From: Achromobacter aegrifaciens
GTDB taxonomy: Bacteria > Pseudomonadota > Gammaproteobacteria > Burkholderiales > Burkholderiaceae_B
DNA length: 64,000 bases
NCBI RefSeq assembly: GCF_902859735.1
Contig: NZ_CADIJY010000003.1
Span: 587,412 to 651,411, forward strand
Direction of reading: 5' to 3'
Shown in pieces: positions 1 through 8,483 of this stretch; position 1 is the first letter of the stretch, and each line of letters begins with the position of its first letter. The notes below the pieces were generated by a model that saw nothing but the letters and a program-made list of their open reading frames with translations, was not told where the DNA came from and made no database searches. The position numbers were made by a program, and so were the translations under genes.

Positions 1-561
1 ATGGCGGCTGGCGGCGGCCGGCATGGAGCCGGACTCCGTGCCGCGGAAGTACATGCAATCGGGCAGCCCGAAGGCTCGCGCCAGGGCGGGCAGGCGTTCG
101 TCGTAGGCGTCGTCGCCGTAGCGCGTGATGACCGACGAGGGCAGGTAGCGCAGCGACGCGCCGCCGCTGTGCACGTCCACCAGCGCCTGTATGCGCGGCA
201 GCAGCCGGGCTTCCAGCGCGGCGGCCACGCTTTCCGTGTAGCCGCGCGCGGGGGCGCCCAGGAAAGCGCGGTTGAGGTTGCCGCCGTCGGACGGCGACAG
301 GCGCGTGCCCGCCAGCGAGGCCTCGGCGTTGGCCGCGGGCAGCAGGTAGACCGTGCCGCGTTGCAGGATGCCGGGCAGCAGGCGCCACAGCTCCAGGATG
401 GCGGCCTGGCCTTCCCATTCGTCGCCATGCACGCCCGCCATCAAGGCAACGGCGGGGCCAGGCCCCGCCTCGATCCGCAGCATCGGTATGGTGACGCGCC
501 GGTAGGCCGACGCGTTGGTCGCCGCGGCGCAGGAAAAGTCCTCGCGGCTTACCGTGGCCAT
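1..561 (-). CDS. M14-family succinylglutamate desuccinylase/aspartoacylase-like deacylase (3' end outside window)
   Basis: The first 187 residues of a zinc carboxypeptidase-fold deacylase are visible; the C-terminus lies beyond position 1. The start at 561 gives MATVSREDF. A zinc-site motif HGDE (His45, Glu48) sits in AGVHGDEWEG, and a later DVHSGG supplies the expected third ligand. LPAANAEASLAGTR and DGGNLNRAF are typical of the AstE/AspA branch, which removes acyl groups from N-acyl amino acids. It lies 31 bases downstream of a Bug-type receptor gene on the same strand, which suggests uptake plus deacylation of an acylated amino acid or similar acid; the substrate is inferred only. Complete family members are usually 300-370 residues, so roughly half is missing. 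Confidence 0.85.
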   Translation of the reverse strand, partial: MATVSREDFSCAAATNASAYRRVTIPMLRIEAGPGPAVALMAGVHGDEWEGQAAILELWRLLPGILQRGTVYLLPAANAEASLAGTRLSPSDGGNLNRAFLGAPARGYTESVAAALEARLLPRIQALVDVHSGGASLRYLPSSVITRYGDDAYDERLPALARAFGLPDCMYFRGTESGSMPAAASRH

Positions 562-592
562 GCGGCGGCTCCTGCTGATGTGACGATCCGGT

Positions 593-1555
593 TCAATCCA
601 GCGTCGTGCCGGCGGCCTTGATGATGCCTTCCCATTTGGGCAGCTCCTTGCGTATCTGGTTCTGTACGTCCTGCGGCGTGCCACCCAGCGGTTCCTGGGA
701 GCGGCTGCGCAGTTCCTTGCTGACGCCGTCCGAGCGCAGCGCAGCGTTCATTGCCGCGTTCAGCCGCGCGATGACCTCGGGCGGGGTGCCGGCGGGCGCG
801 ACCAGCGCGCTCCAGGCCGATTGCTCGTAGTCGGGATACCCTTGCTCCGCCACCGTCGGCACGTCCGGATTGGAGGCGGCGCGGGTCTTGGTCGTGACCG
901 CCAGCGCGCGCAAGCGGCCATCCTTCAGGTTGCCGATCAGTGGCGGCAGGTTTTCCATCATGGAATCGACATGGCCGCCCAGCAGGTCGGACAACTGCGC
1001 GGCCGTGGCCTTGTACGGGATCTGGCGCACGGCGGCGCCGGTCTGGGCGATGAAGAGCTTGACCCCGACCTCGCTGGTGGTGCCCGGGTCGGCGGAGGTC
1101 ATCGTCAGGCGCTCCGGCTGGGCGCGGCTGGCCTCGATGAACCCCTTCAGGTCGCGATAGGGCGAGGACGCGTTCACCACGATGACGTTGGGCGTTTCGG
1201 CCACCAGCCCGATGGCGGCGATGTCGCGGTCCAGGTCGTAGAGCTGCTGCTTGAACAGGAACCGGTGCAGCACCAGCGTGCCGACGTGGGCATAGCCGAT
1301 GGTGTAGCCGTCGGCCGGCGCGCGCGCCACGGCCTGGGTGCCGATACGGCCGCCCGCGCCGACGCGGTTCTCCACGACCACGGGCTGGCCCAGCTGGCGG
1401 CTCATTTCCTGGCCCACCAGGCGCGCGGTGATGTCGGCGTTGCCGCCCGCTGCGGCCGGCACGATCAGGGTGATGGCGCGTTCCGGATAGGCGGCCAGCG
1501 CGGCGGGCGCGGCCAGGCTTAGCAACACGGCGGCAAGACAGGCGGTGCGTTTCAT
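593..1555 (-). CDS. Bug-family tripartite tricarboxylate transporter substrate-binding protein
   Basis: A 320-residue periplasmic receptor of the Bug/TctC family, which captures carboxylated solutes. MKRTACLAAVLLSLAAPAALA is a clear Sec signal peptide, and the mature protein starts near AYPERAITLIVPAAAGG, the family's usual opening. Other family marks are GAGGRIGTQAVARAPADGYT, a PGTTSEVG loop and a C-terminal SQEPLGGTPQDV. I chose the start at 1555 because it begins the signal peptide and has GGGGAAA ahead of it; the frame stays open upstream without such features. No TctA/TctB membrane partners are nearby, which is common for the many orphan Bug receptors of Bordetella and Achromobacter. The following M14 deacylase gene hints at an N-acyl amino acid ligand. 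Confidence 0.93.
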   Translation of the reverse strand: MKRTACLAAVLLSLAAPAALAAYPERAITLIVPAAAGGNADITARLVGQEMSRQLGQPVVVENRVGAGGRIGTQAVARAPADGYTIGYAHVGTLVLHRFLFKQQLYDLDRDIAAIGLVAETPNVIVVNASSPYRDLKGFIEASRAQPERLTMTSADPGTTSEVGVKLFIAQTGAAVRQIPYKATAAQLSDLLGGHVDSMMENLPPLIGNLKDGRLRALAVTTKTRAASNPDVPTVAEQGYPDYEQSAWSALVAPAGTPPEVIARLNAAMNAALRSDGVSKELRSRSQEPLGGTPQDVQNQIRKELPKWEGIIKAAGTTLD

Positions 1556-1645
1556 GACGTTTCCCCAGGCATTGAGAGCTGCGCCATTGTGCGGTCGCGG
1601 CCTGGGGAATACGTTTGTTTCAATGAGATGGATGTTCAATAAAAC

Positions 1646-2935
1646 CTAAGACCTGTCCGCATTGCGCCGGTCGGCGGTCCGTCCCAGCCCGTGGCCCACG
1701 GCGGCGGCCGCCAGCGCGCACAGGGCGCCCAGCGCGGCGATCAGCGCCGGGCCGTAGCCCAGCATGTCCACGCCCGCCTTGACCCAGCCGCTGGCCGCAT
1801 CGCCCGCGCGGTAGACCACGGTGTCGATGACGTTCTTGGTCTTGTACTTGTCTTCGGGCGAGACTGCGGTGAACAGCATTTCGCGCCCCGGCCGGATCAG
1901 CGCGTACTCGCCGACCCGGCGCACGATCATGGCCGCGGCCAGCACGCCGAAGACGGGAAAGGCCGCCAGCGCCAGGAAAGCGGCCGTCATCGTCAGCGGC
2001 ACGGCGGTCAGCAGGAAGCGCAGCCCCAGACGCGTGGCCACGCGCCCGGTGATGAAGAGCTGCGACAGCAGCGACAGCGCCTGCACCGTGAAGTCCAGCG
2101 CGCTGAAGACCCGGATGCGCTGGGCCGTGTCGGTAAAGGCATGCGCCACCAGCCGCGCCTGCTCCATGTAGAGAAACGTGTTGAGCGTGGCCAGCAGGAT
2201 CACCAGCAGCGAAATCCCCAGCAGGTAAGGTGACTGGAAGATGCGCGAGAGGCCGGCCAGGATCGAACCTTCCAGCGGTCGGCGCATGTCGTCCGACGCC
2301 GCGTCCTCGCGGTGGGCCGCGCGCCAGCGCAGCAGCCAGCGCTTGAGGGGCAGGGTGGCGGTCAACAGCAGCGCCGACAGCAGCAACAGGCCGGCCGGAC
2401 CGAGCGCGCCGGCCAGCAGGCCGCCCAACAGCGGGCCTGCCAGCCCGCCGGCGCTGGCGCCCGCGGCAATCAGCGCGAACAGGCGCTTGGCGGACTCCAT
2501 GCGGAATACGTCGGCCATCAGGCTCCAGGCGATGGAGACCACGAACAGGTTGAAGACCGACAGCCAGACGTAGAAGCTGCGCGCCGCCCAGACGCTGCCG
2601 GGGCGCAGATGGAGCAGGGCGGCGAAGCCGGCCATGCTGAGCGCGAAGGCGGCATAGACCCAGGTCACCAGCATGGCGCGCGGCACGCGCGCCGACAGCC
2701 AGCCGAACAGCGGCACCACGGCCAGCATGGCGATGAAGGTCGCGGTGAACAGCCATTGCAGCTGGTCGACGCCCGCCTGGATGCCCATGGTCTCGCGTAT
2801 CGGCCGCAGCATGAAATAGCCGCAGAACAGAAAGAAGAAAAACGCGAAGCCGCAGGCTGCCGGCGCCAGTTCTTCCTGCGGAATGCCCAAGGCCTGCGCG
2901 GCGCGGCCTGGCAAGCTGCCGGGGGCGGACGCCAT
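1646..2935 (-). CDS. 12-TM MFS-type carrier, Tlc/ATP:ADP-antiporter-like
   Basis: A 429-residue polytopic membrane protein with about 12 hydrophobic segments. The first helix is followed by CGYFMLRPIRETMGI, which resembles the FFxLRPxRD signature of the AAA/Tlc nucleotide-exchanger-like branch of the major facilitator fold. A second conserved stretch, RRVGEYALIRPGREMLFTAV near residues 335-355, recurs in the same group; the late loop SPEDKYKTKNVIDTVVYRAGD is also characteristic. Free-living bacteria carry such proteins with no proven substrate, so nucleotide exchange should not be assumed. It starts 4 bases after the stop of the aldo/keto reductase gene and is probably transcribed with it. 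Confidence 0.8.
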   Translation of the reverse strand: MASAPGSLPGRAAQALGIPQEELAPAACGFAFFFFLFCGYFMLRPIRETMGIQAGVDQLQWLFTATFIAMLAVVPLFGWLSARVPRAMLVTWVYAAFALSMAGFAALLHLRPGSVWAARSFYVWLSVFNLFVVSIAWSLMADVFRMESAKRLFALIAAGASAGGLAGPLLGGLLAGALGPAGLLLLSALLLTATLPLKRWLLRWRAAHREDAASDDMRRPLEGSILAGLSRIFQSPYLLGISLLVILLATLNTFLYMEQARLVAHAFTDTAQRIRVFSALDFTVQALSLLSQLFITGRVATRLGLRFLLTAVPLTMTAAFLALAAFPVFGVLAAAMIVRRVGEYALIRPGREMLFTAVSPEDKYKTKNVIDTVVYRAGDAASGWVKAGVDMLGYGPALIAALGALCALAAAAVGHGLGRTADRRNADRS

Positions 2936-2939
2936 GGCG

Positions 2940-3857
2940 TCAGGCCAGCAACGCGGCGATGCGTTCCCGCATGGCGGCGTCCGGCAGCGGCCCGAAGCCG
3001 GCCTGCGCGTTGTCCGCCATGTTGGCCGGCTTGGAAGTGGCGGGAATGACGGCGGTGACCGCGGGATGGCCGATGATGAACTTCAGGAAGATCTGCGCCC
3101 AGGATCCGCAATCGATCTCGGCGGCCAGCTCGGGCAGCGCCATCCCCTTGACCCGGCGGAACAGCGCGCCGTCCTGGAACGGGCGGTTGATCAGCACCGC
3201 GACGCCGTGGGCCTGGCAGGCGGGCAACAGGCGTTTTTCGGCGCTGCGGTCGGCTACGGACAGGTTGATCTGCAGGAAATCGGGCTTTTCGCGTTCGACC
3301 AGTTCGGTCAGTTCGTCGTGGGCATGGTCGGTGTAGTGCGTGATGCCCAGATAGCGGATCATGCCTTGCTGCTTCAGTTCGCGCAGCAGCGCCAGCTGGT
3401 TGGCGGTGTCGATCAGGTTGTGCACCTGGACCAGGTCGAGCTTGTCGCTGCCCAGCGCCTGTTGCGATTGGCGCACCTGGCGCATGGCTGACTCGTGGCC
3501 CTGCGTGCTGATCTTGGTCGCCAGGAAGGTCCTGGCCCGCACGCCGCCGTCGCGCGCCAGCAGCGCGCCGGTGACCGCTTCCGCCTGCCCGTAGCTGGGC
3601 GCGGTGTCGATCAGCTTGCCGCCCTTCTGCAGCAGCGTATCCAGCACCTGCGCCAGCGGCGCCATGGCGGCCTTGTCGGCGGGGGAGACGTTGAAGGTGT
3701 CGGCGGTGCCCAGGCCGATCACAGGCAGCGCCTCGCCGGAGGCGGGTATGTTCCGCCTGTGCATGGGAGTTACCACGCTGAGGGCGCGGGCCGTCCAGGC
3801 CGGCCCGGTCAGGGCGGCGGCGGCAGCGGTCTGGAGGAAGCGGCGGCGGTCGGGCAT
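2940..3857 (-). CDS. Tat-exported aldo/keto reductase
   Basis: A 305-residue aldo/keto reductase with a twin-arginine leader, MPDRRRFLQTAAAAALTGPA, which indicates folded export to the periplasm. The catalytic tetrad is present: Asp84 and Tyr89 (KLIDTAPSYG), Lys115 (ATKIS) and His146 (LVQVHN). The start at 3857 is set by the Tat motif and by GGAG seven bases upstream; an open frame continues beyond it into the neighbouring gene in another phase, but it crosses two terminator hairpins and is not coding. Periplasmic AKRs of this kind often reduce aldehydes or act in sugar or steroid metabolism; the substrate here is unknown. The gene runs directly into the MFS carrier gene. Confidence 0.92.
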   Translation of the reverse strand: MPDRRRFLQTAAAAALTGPAWTARALSVVTPMHRRNIPASGEALPVIGLGTADTFNVSPADKAAMAPLAQVLDTLLQKGGKLIDTAPSYGQAEAVTGALLARDGGVRARTFLATKISTQGHESAMRQVRQSQQALGSDKLDLVQVHNLIDTANQLALLRELKQQGMIRYLGITHYTDHAHDELTELVEREKPDFLQINLSVADRSAEKRLLPACQAHGVAVLINRPFQDGALFRRVKGMALPELAAEIDCGSWAQIFLKFIIGHPAVTAVIPATSKPANMADNAQAGFGPLPDAAMRERIAALLA

Positions 3858-3902
3858 GGCGTGGCTCCAGCGGGAAAGGGCGCCCGGGAGGGGCAAAGAA
3901 AA

Positions 3903-3926
3903 GGGCCTACACGTGAATGCAGGCCC
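3903..3926 (-). terminator. second of two tandem terminator hairpins after the BI-1 gene
   Basis: On the minus strand the stem GGGCCT/AGGCCC is extended by a G-U wobble and two more pairs around a 6-base loop, followed by TTTTCTTT. On the plus strand the wobble would be an A-C mismatch, so minus-strand function is favoured. It is a near copy of the hairpin at 3936-3965. Confidence 0.75.
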
Positions 3927-3931
3927 AAGGT

Positions 3932-3965
3932 AAAAAAAGAGCCTACACGTGAATGTAGGCTCTTT
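3932..3965 (-). terminator. Rho-independent terminator of the BI-1 family gene
   Basis: A perfect 12-bp stem (arms 3936-3947 and 3954-3965, core GAGCCTACA/TGTAGGCTC) with a 6-base loop is followed on the minus strand by a run of seven or more T. It begins 24 bases after the stop of the Bax-inhibitor-1 family gene. Confidence 0.92.
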
Positions 3966-3988
3966 GTGCCGGTTTGGCAGCGTTGCGA

Positions 3989-4699
3989 TTACTCGCGGTT
4001 GCCGCCGAAGATGCCCAGCAGCATCAGCAGGTTCGAGAAGACGTTGTAGACGTCCAGGTAGATGGCCAGCGTGGCGGACACGTAGTTGGTTTCGCCGCCG
4101 TTGACCACGCGCTGCAGGTCGACCAGCATGAAGGCCGAGAAGATGACGATGGCCAGGACCGAGATGGTCAGCATCAGCGCGGGCAGTTGCAGGAAGATGT
4201 TGGCCAGGGCCGCCACCAGGATCACGACCGCGCCGATGAACAGGAATTTCTGCAATCCCGACAGGTCGCGCTTGATGGTGGTGGCCAGCGTGGCCATCGT
4301 GCCGAACACGATCGCGGTGCCGCCGAAGGCCGTCATGACCAGCTGCGAGCCGTTGCTCATGCCCATGACGAAGCCCAGCAGGCGCGACAGCATCACGCCC
4401 ATGAAGAACGTGAAGGCCAGCAGCAGGACCACGCCCAGCGAGCTGTTCTTGTTCTTTTCGATCGCGAACATCAGGCCGAACGCGCCCACCAGGAACACGA
4501 TGGCGGACAGGCCGGGGCTTGCGCCCATGATGCGGTTGATGCCGGTGTACATGCCGACGGCCGCGCCCAGCACGGTCGGGATCAGCGAGAGCGCCAAGAG
4601 CCAATAGGTGTTGCGCAGCACCTGGTTGCGCGCGACCTCGCCCGGCGCGCCGGCTACGGCGCCGGAACGGTTAAAAGGGGACGGACGATATTCGTTCAT
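3989..4699 (-). CDS. Bax inhibitor-1/YccA family inner-membrane protein
   Basis: A 236-residue integral membrane protein with seven predicted hydrophobic helices after a soluble head of about 25 residues. The C-terminal half carries the family signature: FSAFMLVDLQRVVNGGETNYVSATLAIYLDVYNVFSNLL, that is, two aspartates in adjacent helices that form the pH-sensing gate in the BsYetJ structure. E. coli relatives include YccA, which modulates the FtsH protease, and YbhL; the sequence does not decide between them. The start has AGGAG eight bases upstream. It is a single-gene transcript closed by two tandem terminators. Confidence 0.93.
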   Translation of the reverse strand: MNEYRPSPFNRSGAVAGAPGEVARNQVLRNTYWLLALSLIPTVLGAAVGMYTGINRIMGASPGLSAIVFLVGAFGLMFAIEKNKNSSLGVVLLLAFTFFMGVMLSRLLGFVMGMSNGSQLVMTAFGGTAIVFGTMATLATTIKRDLSGLQKFLFIGAVVILVAALANIFLQLPALMLTISVLAIVIFSAFMLVDLQRVVNGGETNYVSATLAIYLDVYNVFSNLLMLLGIFGGNRE

Positions 4700-4829
4700 T
4701 GAGAACTCCTGTGTGCGGCAGAGTAATGGTTGCCTAGAAGGCTTAGATGGGAAGGATACCTTACAGTTCCCTGAAGAATCCAGTTCTGCCTAGGATTAGA
4801 CCAGAGGCGCGAAATAGGTTCCAGACGGG

Positions 4830-5228
4830 TCAACCCGGCCTGACGTCCTGCAGCACCCTGGCGACGATGCGCGGCAATTCCGCGTCCATGCGGGCCTGGA
4901 TCTGTTCGATGGCCTCGGCCAGGGCTTCGCGCATCAGCTGCTCGACCTCGGCCTGAAGGCGGGCGCTCAGGACCGCGGCGTCCGGCGCCGCGGGAGGCGC
5001 AGCCAGGACGGCGGCTGCCGGCGGAATGATATCAGGGGACGCATCTGCGTCGTCCGCCACTTCCGTCAGTAGCGGAAAGGCGTCGTCGTCATGACCCTGC
5101 TCGCCATCGTCGGCCAGGTCGGTCAGCACGGGCATGTCCGCGTCGTCCGGGGACGCCGGCGGGTAGAGCGCGGGCTCGGCCCGCTGGGTCAGGGTAGGGA
5201 TGCCGGGGTCGGCGTGGCGAGAGGGCAT
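4830..5228 (-). CDS. small acidic DUF2486-like protein
   Basis: A 132-residue protein that I recognise only by context and style. It opens with MPSRHADPGIPTLTQRAE and contains two repeats of a PVLTD/PLLTEVADD type, an acidic stretch with many Asp, a proline/alanine linker, and a C-terminal amphipathic helix (QAEVEQLMREALAEAIEQIQ onward) that could form a coiled coil. In Burkholderia a DUF2486 protein with similar SIPVLTE motifs follows holC, matching the position here. It lies 46 bases after holC. Function is unknown. Confidence 0.65.
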   Translation of the reverse strand: MPSRHADPGIPTLTQRAEPALYPPASPDDADMPVLTDLADDGEQGHDDDAFPLLTEVADDADASPDIIPPAAAVLAAPPAAPDAAVLSARLQAEVEQLMREALAEAIEQIQARMDAELPRIVARVLQDVRPG

Positions 5229-5274
5229 GATGGCTCCCGGGTGATCGAGGTGGCGCGCCGCAAGGCCGGCGCGT

Positions 5275-5739
5275 TCAGCCGTCCGGCTGCTGGCGGCTGA
5301 GGTCGTGGCTTTGCGGCGTGTGGCCCGCGGCCAGGTAGGTCCGCCAGCGCTGGCGGGCGGCCTGCTTGTCGTCGGGGTCGTCCGAGACGATTTCAAGCAG
5401 GCGCTCGAAGGCTTCGAAACCCGGAGGGCAGTCGAGGTCCAGGTTCAGCAGCCAGGACGGCTGGGGCTGTCCGCCCTGGCCCGCCGCGGCCGCGGCCTGT
5501 TTCGGATCGCCGGCAGTGAGAATTACAGGAGTCTCGCCCGCCAGCGGATCGTTGGCCAACACGTGCGGCACGAAAGAAGTGTCGTCGAAGGCCCAGAGCA
5601 TGCGGTCGAACGCGGCCAGCCGGGAGCCATCCCTACAGTACACCACCAGCCGCTGCCCTGCCAGGTAGCGCTTGCGCACCACCTGGCAGGCGGTGCGCAA
5701 GCGGTCGGGCGCGCCGAAGGCGAAGTCGATGCGCGTCAT
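5275..5739 (-). CDS. holC: DNA polymerase III chi subunit
   Basis: The 154-residue chi subunit of the clamp-loader complex, which links DNA polymerase III to single-strand binding protein. Features typical of HolC are the opening TRIDFAFGAPDRLRTACQVVRKRYLAGQRLVVYC, the DRMLWAFDDTSFVPHV motif and the C-terminal FERLLEIVSDD followed by RQRWRTYLAAGH. The length agrees with the family (about 145-155). It starts 22 bases after pepA, the same gene order as in E. coli and most betaproteobacteria. Confidence 0.95.
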   Translation of the reverse strand: MTRIDFAFGAPDRLRTACQVVRKRYLAGQRLVVYCRDGSRLAAFDRMLWAFDDTSFVPHVLANDPLAGETPVILTAGDPKQAAAAAGQGGQPQPSWLLNLDLDCPPGFEAFERLLEIVSDDPDDKQAARQRWRTYLAAGHTPQSHDLSRQQPDG

Positions 5740-5761
5740 GCCGGGTTCCGTTGCTGCCGTT

Positions 5762-7270
5762 TCAAGCCTGGTCCAGCAGGTACTGCATCAGGAGCGGCAC
5801 GGGGCGGCCGGTGGCGCCCTTGTCCTTGCCACCGCGCCAGGCGGTGCCGGCGATGTCCAGGTGGGCCCAGCGGTACGAGGTGGCAAAGCGCGACAGGAAG
5901 CAGGCCGCCGTGACCGCGCCCGCCGGAGGACCGCCGATGTTGGCGAGGTCGGCGAAGTTGGACTTGAGCTGTTCCTGGTAGGCGTCGTCCATCGGCATGC
6001 GCCATGCGGTATCCAGCGACTGGCGGCCGGCCGCGGCCAGCGCATCGGCCAGCGCGTCGTCCTTGGAGAACAGGCCGCTATTGACGTTGCCCAGGGCCAC
6101 CACGCAAGCGCCGGTCAGGGTGGCGATGTCGATCACGGCGGACGGCTTGAAGCGTTCCGCGTAGGTCAGTGCGTCGCACAGCACCAGGCGGCCTTCGGCG
6201 TCGGTGTTCAGGATTTCGATGGTCAGGCCAGCCATGCTGGTGACGACGTCGCCCGGCTTGTTGGCCTTGCCGCTGGGCAGGTTTTCGCAAGCCGGGATCA
6301 GGCCCACCACGTCCAGCGGCAGCTCCAGTTCGGCCAGGGCGCGGAACGAACCCAGCACGCTGGCGGCGCCGCACATGTCGTACTTCATTTCGTCCATGGT
6401 GGCGGCGGGCTTGAGCGAGATGCCGCCGGCATCGAAGGTGATGCCCTTGCCGACCAGCACGATGGGGCCTTGCGCGCCCTTGGCGGTCTTTTTGGCGGCC
6501 TTGTTGCCGGCATGGCGCAGGACGATGAAGCGCAGCGCCTCCTCGGAGCCGCGCGCGACCGACAGGAACGAGCCCATGCCCAGCGCTTCGACCTGCTTGC
6601 GGTCCAGCACTTCCACCTTCAGCGACTTGAACTCGCGGGCCAGGCGCTTGGCCGTCTCGCCCAGGTAGGTCGGCGTGCAGATATTGCCGGGCAGGTTGCC
6701 CAGCGTGCGGGTCAGGTCCATGCCGTTGGCGATGGCGCCGCCTTCGCGCAGGCCCTTCTGGGCCTGGGCCGCGTCGGCGCGCTCGACGACCTGGACGATC
6801 TTCTTGAGCTTGGGACGGGCGTCGCGGTCGGGCTTGCCGAAGCTGGCGTCGTAATGATAGGTGGCGTTGCCGGCTGCGATGGCGGCGCTGCGGGCGCGCG
6901 CGATGACAGCCACGTCGGCGATCGGATTGGCGACCAGCGTGGACACGCCTTCAGCCAGCTGCGCCGATACGCAAGCCGCGGCGAAGGCCTGCTCGGCCGA
7001 GGCGTGGGCGCGGGCAGAATATTCTTCCTGCTTGCCCAGGCCCACCAGCACCACACGCTGCGCGGACACGCCGGGCAGGTTGCGCAGGGTCAGCGTGGAG
7101 CCGGCGCGGCCGCGGAACTCGGCCTTGACCACCGAACGCACCGCGCCATTGGAAGCGCGGTCGATGAGATCGGCGGCGGGGCTCAACACGCCTTCCGCAT
7201 AGACCCCGACGGCCAGGGCGGCGGTCTTGACTTGGTGCAGGGAAGCAGTGGTCTGTGTGCTAAATTCCAT
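5762..7270 (-). CDS. pepA: leucyl aminopeptidase (M17)
   Basis: A 502-residue cytosolic M17 aminopeptidase that releases N-terminal residues using two metal ions. The C-terminal catalytic domain has GKGITFDAGGISLKP (metal-binding Lys and Asp), KYDMCGAASVLG, and NTDAEGRLVLCDAL, the family signature holding the metal ligands Asp and Glu and the catalytic Arg. The N-terminal domain (about residues 1-180) is the less conserved regulatory/DNA-binding part known from E. coli PepA. It is divergent from lptF over 57 bases and is followed by holC. Confidence 0.97.
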   Translation of the reverse strand: MEFSTQTTASLHQVKTAALAVGVYAEGVLSPAADLIDRASNGAVRSVVKAEFRGRAGSTLTLRNLPGVSAQRVVLVGLGKQEEYSARAHASAEQAFAAACVSAQLAEGVSTLVANPIADVAVIARARSAAIAAGNATYHYDASFGKPDRDARPKLKKIVQVVERADAAQAQKGLREGGAIANGMDLTRTLGNLPGNICTPTYLGETAKRLAREFKSLKVEVLDRKQVEALGMGSFLSVARGSEEALRFIVLRHAGNKAAKKTAKGAQGPIVLVGKGITFDAGGISLKPAATMDEMKYDMCGAASVLGSFRALAELELPLDVVGLIPACENLPSGKANKPGDVVTSMAGLTIEILNTDAEGRLVLCDALTYAERFKPSAVIDIATLTGACVVALGNVNSGLFSKDDALADALAAAGRQSLDTAWRMPMDDAYQEQLKSNFADLANIGGPPAGAVTAACFLSRFATSYRWAHLDIAGTAWRGGKDKGATGRPVPLLMQYLLDQA

Positions 7271-7327
7271 GAGGGTTTCCCGTGTACGTCTGTGTAGAAT
7301 GCGGTCGATTATCCCGCATATTCTCCC

Positions 7328-8431
7328 ATGTCTCTATTCAAACGCTCTGTCGTCAGCGAGATCACCAGTCACGCTGGCGTTGTCTTTTCCACGTTGCTCA
7401 TCGTATGGCTCAGCGTGTTGCTCGTGCGCCTGCTCGGTGAAGCAGCGGGCGGCAACATCGGGGCGGACGTCGTGGTGGTGCTGGCCGCGCTGTCGACCAT
7501 CACCGCATTGCCGACCATTCTCGCGGTCTCCGTCTTCATTGCGGTCCTCACCACCGTCACGCGCAATTACCGTGAATCGGAAATGGTGGTGTGGTTCGCC
7601 AGCGGCCTCTCGCTGGCCGACTGGTTCCGGCCGGTGCTGCGCGTCGCCATCCCCGTGGCGCTGGCGGTGGCGGGGTTGACGCTGGTGGCGGCGCCTTGGG
7701 CGTACCGCCAGATCGGCGAATACCACGAACGCTTCGAGCAGCGCTCCGACCTGTCCAAGGTCACGGCCGGCCAGTTCGCGGAATCGTCCGGCGGCAACCG
7801 CGTGTTCTTCGCCGAAGATCCGCTGGAGCCCAGCGATGAACTGGGCAACGTATTCGCGCGCGAAAATGGTCCCGAATGGCTCAGCGTGCTGACCGCCAGC
7901 AAGGCCCATAGCGAAACCATGCCCAACGGCGACCGCTTCCTGGTGCTGGGCGAAGGCCATCGCTATGACCTGAAGCCGGGCACGCCCGAGATCCGGCTGG
8001 TGCACTTCGACAAGTACGGCCTGCGCCTCGAAAGCAAGTCGGGCGGCGATCCCGTGGCCGAAGCGCGCGCCAACGCGGAGCGTTCCGCCAAGGCGCGCAC
8101 GACCTCGCAATTGATTGCGGACAACACCAATAGCAGCTGGTCGCAAGTGATGTGGCGGGTCTCGCTGCCGCTGGCCGCGCTGAACCTGGCGTTGCTGGCG
8201 ATTCCGCTGGGCGCCGTCAACCCGCGCCTGGGACGTTCGGGCGACCTGCTCATCGCCGGCCTGGTGGGCCTGCTCTACATGAACCTGATGAACCTGTCGC
8301 GCGCCTGGATCTCCAACGGCAAGCTCAGCTTTGGCGTGGGCGTGTGGGCGATCCATGCCTTGGTGGCGATGCTGACGGTCTTCCTGCTGATGCGGCGCTT
8401 GCGTGTGAAAGCGCCCAAGAACAGCGCCTGA
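7328..8431 (+). CDS. lptF: LPS export permease LptF
   Basis: A 367-residue inner-membrane subunit of the LptBFGC lipopolysaccharide exporter. Three N-terminal transmembrane helices (through about residue 125) precede a periplasmic beta-jellyroll domain (about 130-260, with VTAGQFAESSGGNRVFFAED, the LptF-type motif), then three C-terminal helices. ESEMVVWFASGLS is the coupling-helix region that contacts LptB. Divergent pepA is the usual neighbour. Unusually, no lptG follows; a terminator and an oppositely oriented LysR gene come next. Confidence 0.93.
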   Translation: MSLFKRSVVSEITSHAGVVFSTLLIVWLSVLLVRLLGEAAGGNIGADVVVVLAALSTITALPTILAVSVFIAVLTTVTRNYRESEMVVWFASGLSLADWFRPVLRVAIPVALAVAGLTLVAAPWAYRQIGEYHERFEQRSDLSKVTAGQFAESSGGNRVFFAEDPLEPSDELGNVFARENGPEWLSVLTASKAHSETMPNGDRFLVLGEGHRYDLKPGTPEIRLVHFDKYGLRLESKSGGDPVAEARANAERSAKARTTSQLIADNTNSSWSQVMWRVSLPLAALNLALLAIPLGAVNPRLGRSGDLLIAGLVGLLYMNLMNLSRAWISNGKLSFGVGVWAIHALVAMLTVFLLMRRLRVKAPKNSA

Positions 8432-8452
8432 CGCCGGCACATCCAACGCCTT

Positions 8453-8483
8453 GCGGCCCGCCCAGCGCGGGCCGCGGCTTTTT
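8453..8483 (+). terminator. terminator after lptF
   Basis: Stem GCGGCCCG/CGGGCCGC (8453-8460 with 8468-8475) around a 7-base loop, then GGC and five T. The T-run touches the stop codon of the converging LysR gene. Confidence 0.85.

Noticed and set aside
1-621. A 206-codon plus-strand frame at the window start
   Set aside because: The minus strand encodes M14 deacylase motifs (HGDE, DVHSGG) over the same bases; the plus frame has no recognisable content.
2940-4604. An apparent 554-residue protein extending the aldo/keto reductase upstream into the BI-1 gene
   Set aside because: The extra part is the BI-1 gene read in the wrong phase, crosses two terminators, and the Tat leader and ribosome site at 3857 mark the true start.
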